DNA of 64,000 nucleotides from an uncultured Bacteroidales bacterium. GTDB lineage: Bacteria > Bacteroidota > Bacteroidia > Bacteroidales > Paludibacteraceae. The translations under genes were made by a program, and so were the position numbers. The stretch is from contig CALUNA010000003.1 of NCBI GenBank assembly GCA_944321895.1, forward strand, positions 1 through 64,000, given 5' to 3'. The notes beneath the pieces were generated by a model that was not told where the DNA came from, ran no database searches, and worked only from the letters and a program-made list of their open reading frames with translations. This document shows positions 59,179 to 64,000 of the stretch, one piece after another; the first letter of the stretch is position 1; each line of letters opens with the position of its first letter.

Positions 59179-61053
59179 CTATCTTCCCAAAAGCACGAGC
59201 AGGATGTTTACGTCATTGGGCGAAATTCCGGGAATCCGTGCGGCTTGTCCGATGGTTTCCGGTTCTATTTTCATGAGCTTTTGCCTCGCTTCCGTCGATA
59301 TGGAATTTACTTTTTGGTAATCAATGCGGCCTTTGAGCGGGATGTCTTCCAGACGGTGCAGTTTCTCCGCTATCTGTTTTTCCCGGTCAATGTAACCGCT
59401 GTATTTGATGATGATTTCCGTGCTTTCGATAACTTCTTCCGGTTGTATTTGGATGTTGTCGATTTTTGTTTTTAATTCCGGGATTGCTTCTGCCAAATCA
59501 TATATGCCCAATTGCGGGCGCAGGATAAGGTCGTTCAGCTTGCAGCCAAATCGTAATTCAGTCAGGTCGCGTGCTTCCAGAAAGGGATTGATTTGTGCCG
59601 GCTTGACGGAATAATTCCGAATGAACGAGAGCAAAGCGGCTTGTTGCTCTTTTTTCTGTAACAGCAACTGATAACGGTCGGCTTTTGCGAGTCCGAGTTC
59701 GTAGGAACGTTCTGTCAGACGCATGTCGGCATCATCCTGACGCAACAGGATGCGATATTCGGCCCGCGACGTAAACATGCGGTATGGCTCATCAACGCCT
59801 TTTGTAACCAAATCATCCACGAGAACACCGATATAGGACTCATCGCGTCCGAAGGTAAAAGGTGCGCCTCCGTGACAGTTTTGATGTGCGTTGATTCCGG
59901 CTAACAGACCTTGTCCGGCTGCTTCTTCATATCCGGTTGTCCCGTTTATCTGTCCCGCAAAAAACAGGTTCTTAATGCGTTTGGTTTCCAACGTGTGCAA
60001 CAGTTGTGTCGGATCGAAAAAGTCGTATTCAATGGCATAGCCCGGGCGATAGAGTTGTATGTTTTCCAGTCCTTTTACGGTTTTGAGTGCATTCAACTGA
60101 ATTTGCAGGGGCAGGGAAGATGAAAACCCGTTTATATAATATTCCTGCGAATCGACACCTTCCGGTTCTATGAAGAGTTGATGTGCGTTCTTGTCGGCAA
60201 AAGTAACGATTTTCGTTTCGATACTTGGGCAATAACGCGGGCCGATACTTTTGATTTGTCCGTTGTAAAGCGGTGAATCTTTCAGGCCTTTGCGCAGCTC
60301 TTCGTGGGTTTGTTCGTTGGTGTATGTAATCCAGCAACTCATTTGTTTGAGTTCGCGTTTTACCGTGTCCAGGTATGAAAATTTATGGAAATCGTCATCA
60401 CCTTTCTGCTCGGTCATGGCATGGAAGTTTATGCTTCGCGCATCGACGCGGCAGGGCGTGCCGGTTTTCATGCGTCCGGCTGCAAACCCGAGCGATTTCA
60501 GTTGTTCGGTAAGGCCAAACGAAGCGGGTTCGGAGATGCGTCCGCCGATAATCTGCGTCTTGCCGAAATGGAGCAGTCCGTTCAGAAATGTGCCGTTTGT
60601 CAGAATGACGGCTTGCGCTTTCATGGTGACGCCAAGCAAGGTTTTCACACCTTTGATTTCGTTGTTTTCTACCATGAGTTCGATAACCGTATCTTGCCAA
60701 AGATACAGGTTTGGGGTGTTGCTGACTGTTTTTGTCCATTCTTCCATGAAGCGTTTGCGGTCGCTTTGGGAGCGTGGACTCCACATGGCCGGTCCCTTTG
60801 AACGGTTCAGCATACGGAACTGGATGGCACTCCGGTCGGTAACGATACCCATTTGTCCGCCCATGGCATCAATCTCGCGTACGATTTGTCCTTTGGCTAT
60901 GCCACCTACCGCGGGATTACAGCTCATTTGTCCGATTTTGTTCATGTCCATGGTTATGAGCAAGGTCTTCGAACCCAGATTTGCCGCTGTGCAGGCGGCT
61001 TCACAACCGGCATGACCGGCACCTACTACTATTATGTCGTATTTAAAATCCAT
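59179..61053 (-). CDS. mnmG: tRNA uridine-5-carboxymethylaminomethyl(34) synthesis protein MnmG (GidA)
   Basis: A 624-residue FAD-dependent enzyme that with MnmE modifies U34 of tRNAs. The FAD motif VVGAGHAGCEAACTAANLG is at the N terminus; MSCNPAVGGIAKGQIVREIDAMGG and the C-terminal RAEYR-type (TSRAEYRILLRQDDAD) segment confirm the family. The frame runs to 61122, but the ATG at 61053 overlaps the last base of the rodA stop (TAATG) and gives the conserved N terminus. A parS site follows its stop. Confidence 0.96.
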   Translation of the reverse strand: MDFKYDIIVVGAGHAGCEAACTAANLGSKTLLITMDMNKIGQMSCNPAVGGIAKGQIVREIDAMGGQMGIVTDRSAIQFRMLNRSKGPAMWSPRSQSDRKRFMEEWTKTVSNTPNLYLWQDTVIELMVENNEIKGVKTLLGVTMKAQAVILTNGTFLNGLLHFGKTQIIGGRISEPASFGLTEQLKSLGFAAGRMKTGTPCRVDARSINFHAMTEQKGDDDFHKFSYLDTVKRELKQMSCWITYTNEQTHEELRKGLKDSPLYNGQIKSIGPRYCPSIETKIVTFADKNAHQLFIEPEGVDSQEYYINGFSSSLPLQIQLNALKTVKGLENIQLYRPGYAIEYDFFDPTQLLHTLETKRIKNLFFAGQINGTTGYEEAAGQGLLAGINAHQNCHGGAPFTFGRDESYIGVLVDDLVTKGVDEPYRMFTSRAEYRILLRQDDADMRLTERSYELGLAKADRYQLLLQKKEQQAALLSFIRNYSVKPAQINPFLEARDLTELRFGCKLNDLILRPQLGIYDLAEAIPELKTKIDNIQIQPEEVIESTEIIIKYSGYIDREKQIAEKLHRLEDIPLKGRIDYQKVNSISTEARQKLMKIEPETIGQAARIPGISPNDVNILLVLLGR

Positions 61054-62510
61054 TATCTCAATTTTTCTAACCGTGCGGCATCCAGACGCAAGAAGATAAA
61101 CAATAAAATGGTGAAGCCCCATAACGAGGAACCTCCGTAACTGAAAAACGGCAACGGGATTCCAATGACGGGCATTATGCCTAAAACCATGCCGACGTTA
61201 ATCATCAGATGGAAAAAGAAAATGCTTGCAACGCAATATCCGTAAACGCGGCTGAATGTGTCTCTTTGACGTTCGGCCAGTTTTAGCAGACGCATCAGAA
61301 ACAGCCAGTAAACAATCAGTACGCCCGCTGTTCCCAAAAATCCCCATTCTTCGCCTACGGTGCAGAAAATAAAATCCGTGTCCTGTTCTGGTACATATTT
61401 CAATTTGGTTTGTGTCCCGTTCAGGAAGCCTTTTCCTGTAAGGCCGCCGGAGCCAATGGCAATTTTGGACTGATTGACGTTGTAACCATCACCTTGGGGG
61501 TCATCTGTAATTCCCAATAAAACCTCAATACGTGTCTTTTGATGAGGCTGGAGTATGTTATCGAATGCGTAATTTGCTGAAAAACAATATATTATGGAGC
61601 AAATAGAGAATAATATACCCCAACCAAGCTGGATTTTTCTGCTTACCAGGGCAATGTAAGCCAGATAAATATCAGCCGCTAATATAATTCCAATGGAAAG
61701 ATAGTTGAAATTAACCGGATGCCAGTTGTTAATGATAATGCCGACCAGAAAGGCAAGCGCAATTCCGGCAGACATGAAAGCCGTTTCCTTTTTCTTATGT
61801 TCTTTGAACAACAGTATGCCGGCCTGTAACAGCAGAATGAACAACATGCAACTGAAGAATCCCCATGTGCCGGTTCCCAGTGGCAGGGATATGGTTCCGA
61901 AGCGGATGACGACTACAAAGAACACGATGGCTATCAATGTGAGCCACAGTATGATGCCGTTCATTCCTTCCCGGTAGAACACAAGCAGGAACGAAACGAA
62001 AACCAAGGCCGAGCCGGTTTCTTTTTGCGGAACCATAATCAGGAAGAACGGGATAAAAATAAGCAGGGCAGGGATGAACAGATCTTTCAGAGAACGCACT
62101 TTGTAGCCGTAGGAGTTCATGAAGCGTGCAATTGCCAGTGCGGTAGCTACTTTTGCGAATTCGGCAGGTTGCAGACTGACCGGTCCCAGGGATAGCCACG
62201 AGCGCGAACCTTTTACATCTTCCGCCAGGAACGGTGTTATTATCAGTAGTGCAACGACGATGCCGTAAATGACATATGCAAAAAAGTTGTACATTTTTGA
62301 ATCAATGAGCAGGAGTATTCCTCCTATTCCGATGGCAGTCAGGATCCATACAAACTGTTTGCCGGCACGATGCCCGAAATCAAGGATATTGGTTTGGTCA
62401 AAGGTATAGCTTGCCCCGTAAATATTAAGCCATCCGAACAGGACCAGGGCTAAAAACATGATTATAGTGGTCCAGTCGAGTGCATATGTTATGCTAACGT
62501 TTCTTGACAT
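61053..62510 (-). CDS. rodA: Rod shape-determining protein RodA (SEDS glycosyltransferase)
   Basis: A 485-residue SEDS-family peptidoglycan polymerase with about 10-12 TM helices. It shows GSRSWLSLGPVSLQPAEFAKV, the catalytic-type Asp region in EQDTDFIFCTVGEEWGFLG, and a C-terminal GIPLPFFSYGGSSL motif. The length exceeds E. coli RodA by about 100 residues, as often seen in Bacteroidota. Its start overlaps the mrdA end by 17 bases and its stop overlaps mnmG by one, giving a tight mrdA-rodA-mnmG chain. It works with PBP2 in lateral wall elongation. Confidence 0.94.
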   Translation of the reverse strand: MSRNVSITYALDWTTIIMFLALVLFGWLNIYGASYTFDQTNILDFGHRAGKQFVWILTAIGIGGILLLIDSKMYNFFAYVIYGIVVALLIITPFLAEDVKGSRSWLSLGPVSLQPAEFAKVATALAIARFMNSYGYKVRSLKDLFIPALLIFIPFFLIMVPQKETGSALVFVSFLLVFYREGMNGIILWLTLIAIVFFVVVIRFGTISLPLGTGTWGFFSCMLFILLLQAGILLFKEHKKKETAFMSAGIALAFLVGIIINNWHPVNFNYLSIGIILAADIYLAYIALVSRKIQLGWGILFSICSIIYCFSANYAFDNILQPHQKTRIEVLLGITDDPQGDGYNVNQSKIAIGSGGLTGKGFLNGTQTKLKYVPEQDTDFIFCTVGEEWGFLGTAGVLIVYWLFLMRLLKLAERQRDTFSRVYGYCVASIFFFHLMINVGMVLGIMPVIGIPLPFFSYGGSSLWGFTILLFIFLRLDAARLEKLR

Positions 62511-64000
62511 CTGGATTGATAACTGTTGTTGATATGCGGTTAAATAGATCTTTCCGTTTAATGGTTCCGTACATGTACTGTTCTATTAGCAAACTGGCTA
62601 TCGGTGCGGCCCATGTGGCACCAAATCCGGCATTTTCGACAACGACGGCCAGTACAATCCGAGGGTTTTCTTTGGGTGCGAATCCTACGAACAGGGAATG
62701 GTCCTTGCCCTGGCTGTTCTGTACGGTTCCTGTTTTTCCGCACATGGAAATGTCTGGCAGTTTATAATAGCGGCCTGTTCCATATTCAAACACGTGATAC
62801 ATGCCTTCCTTGACGATGGAAAAGTGTTGTGATTCCACATTTGTCAAATGCTTGTGTTGTAGTAGTGAGTCGCATTTGTTCAGGTGTGGTGTGATGTAAT
62901 AACCATCATTGGCGATGGCTGCAATGGCGTTGGCCAGCTGTAATGGTGTAACCAGAATCTCACCTTGACCAATTGACAGGGAACGGATTGTCAGCGCGCG
63001 CCAACCGGTTTCACCATAGTATTTTGTATAGAAATCCTTGGTCGGGATATAGCCTCTGGATTGTTCGTACAAGTCGGTGTCGCTGAATTTTTGTCCGAAG
63101 CCGAAACTCATTACATCCTTGCGCCATTGTTCATACTGCGCCTTGAAAAGGGCGTTTTTCTCTCCGTATCCGTTTTTTTCAAGTGTTTCCCGGAAGGCTC
63201 CCCAGAAATAAGGGTTGCAACTTTGTTCTATGGCGTTGAGCAAGGTAATTTTTGAGCCGTGGTGATGCGTGCATTTAATGGGTGTCGAGGCGGGGCCGTT
63301 GCACGGGAAAACGGATTTCTCCGTGATTCCTCCTTCCTGCAGGCATACCAATGCCTGAATGGTCTTGAATGTGGAGCCAGGAGAATATTGGGCCTGGGTT
63401 GCTCTGTTCATCAAGGGTTTGGTCTTGTCATGCACCAGATCAGCGTAATTTTCGGAGCGTGGCCGTCCGACAAGCAACGCCGGATTCCATGTCGGATTGG
63501 AGGCCAATGCCAGAATTTCGCCGGTTGCGGGTTCTATGGCAACAACGCTGCCGATTTTACCGCTTAGCAGTTCTTCCGCTGTAATCTGCAATTGTATGTC
63601 CAGCGTCAGTGTCAGGTCAGTGCCGGCATGCGGTTCTATGTCTTGTGCGCCGTTTTCATACCTGCCGATAATCCGCCCGCGGACATCGCGCAACATGATT
63701 TCCGTACCTTTTTCTCCGCGCAAGGCTTTTTCATAAGTGTATTCTATGCCGTCGCGGCCAGCATAATCTCCGCTCTGGTAATAAGGATCATCATCAAGCA
63801 TTTTTTGCGAAACCTCGCCGATACTTCCGAGAACATGTGCTGCATTCGGGTATGTGTAGTCGCGCAAGGTCCTGTTTTGTATGTATACGCCGGGATACAT
63901 GTATAGTGTTTCCTGTAAGGTCGCAATCTCTTCCGGACGTAGTTGTGTCATGAATATCTGTGGCGTATAACGAGAATAGCCGCGATTTTTCCGGCGGTCT
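62494..64000 (-). CDS. mrdA: Penicillin-binding protein 2 (partial, 5' end outside window)
   Basis: Transpeptidase that crosslinks lateral-wall peptidoglycan, partner of RodA. About 500 C-terminal residues are present and the frame is open to the right edge; full-length PBP2 is about 610-640, so roughly 110-130 N-terminal residues with the membrane anchor are missing. The active site shows SPGSTFK (Ser nucleophile), the SxN motif in EQSCNPYFWG, and CGKTGTVQNSQG. The allosteric/pedestal part begins TLYMYPGVYIQNRTLRDY. Confidence 0.94.
   Translation of the reverse strand, partial: DRRKNRGYSRYTPQIFMTQLRPEEIATLQETLYMYPGVYIQNRTLRDYTYPNAAHVLGSIGEVSQKMLDDDPYYQSGDYAGRDGIEYTYEKALRGEKGTEIMLRDVRGRIIGRYENGAQDIEPHAGTDLTLTLDIQLQITAEELLSGKIGSVVAIEPATGEILALASNPTWNPALLVGRPRSENYADLVHDKTKPLMNRATQAQYSPGSTFKTIQALVCLQEGGITEKSVFPCNGPASTPIKCTHHHGSKITLLNAIEQSCNPYFWGAFRETLEKNGYGEKNALFKAQYEQWRKDVMSFGFGQKFSDTDLYEQSRGYIPTKDFYTKYYGETGWRALTIRSLSIGQGEILVTPLQLANAIAAIANDGYYITPHLNKCDSLLQHKHLTNVESQHFSIVKEGMYHVFEYGTGRYYKLPDISMCGKTGTVQNSQGKDHSLFVGFAPKENPRIVLAVVVENAGFGATWAAPIASLLIEQYMYGTIKRKDLFNRISTTVINPDVKKR

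Overview
The window is chromosomal DNA from a member of the order Bacteroidales (phylum Bacteroidota). Evidence seen in the sequence: a SusC/SusD pair, an ECF sigma factor and FecR pair, fused SecDF, three proteins ending in type IX secretion (T9SS)-type C-terminal sorting domains, and many promoters of the Bacteroidota form TTTG/TTG-N18-20-TAnnTTTG. No tRNA, rRNA, CRISPR array, insertion sequence or phage gene was recognised. Genus cannot be fixed from the sequence alone; T9SS-type tails on glycosidases suggest a Barnesiella/Coprobacter/Paludibacter/Tannerella-like relative rather than a firm name.

Layout. (1) 1-18,300 is housekeeping: a minus-strand unit mpl - dCMP deaminase - S41 protease - Sua5-type protein; secDF; miaB; a short plus-strand block with a putative small RNA, a membrane protein, greA and a HIT protein; a polyprenyl synthase; a minus-strand unit POT transporter - acidic protein - rsmI - HAD phosphatase; an unusual lipoprotein with an MDLHN motif; and an MscS channel. 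(2) 18,377-48,211 is a large polysaccharide utilisation locus (PUL): a divergent sulfatase, a small HTH protein, an ECF sigma factor, FecR, SusC with an STN signalling domain, SusD, a GH85 endo-beta-N-acetylglucosaminidase and a strong terminator; then a decayed spacer and a tightly packed operon GH92 - GH20 - GH20 - MFS - GH2 - GH130 - GH92 with its own terminator. (3) 48,550-50,616 is a secreted discoidin/InlB-repeat protein with a T9SS-type tail. (4) 50,945-64,000 returns to housekeeping: comM/yifB, a lipoprotein, ssb, nagB, tsaE, uvrC, a structured non-coding RNA, a SIMPL protein, apt, an exact parS sequence, mnmG, rodA and mrdA (PBP2, cut by the window edge).

How the PUL genes work together (inference from family activities): GH85 releases N-glycans from glycoproteins by cutting the chitobiose core. 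SusC/SusD imports them. GH2 and the two GH20 enzymes strip Gal and GlcNAc from the antennae, and the two GH92 enzymes remove alpha-mannose. The AmpG-like MFS carrier would bring the remaining Man-beta-1,4-GlcNAc into the cytoplasm, where GH130 splits it with phosphate into Man-1-P and GlcNAc. The separately transcribed nagB would help burn the amino sugar. No sialidase or fucosidase is in the window.

The least explained items are a roughly 230-nt minus-strand RNA with its own promoter, nested helices and terminator (57,499-57,728); a compact promoter-hairpin-T-tract unit near 9,306-9,428; an exact parS sequence at 59,155-59,170; an abrupt base-composition change inside susC; and a decayed gene region between the two halves of the PUL.
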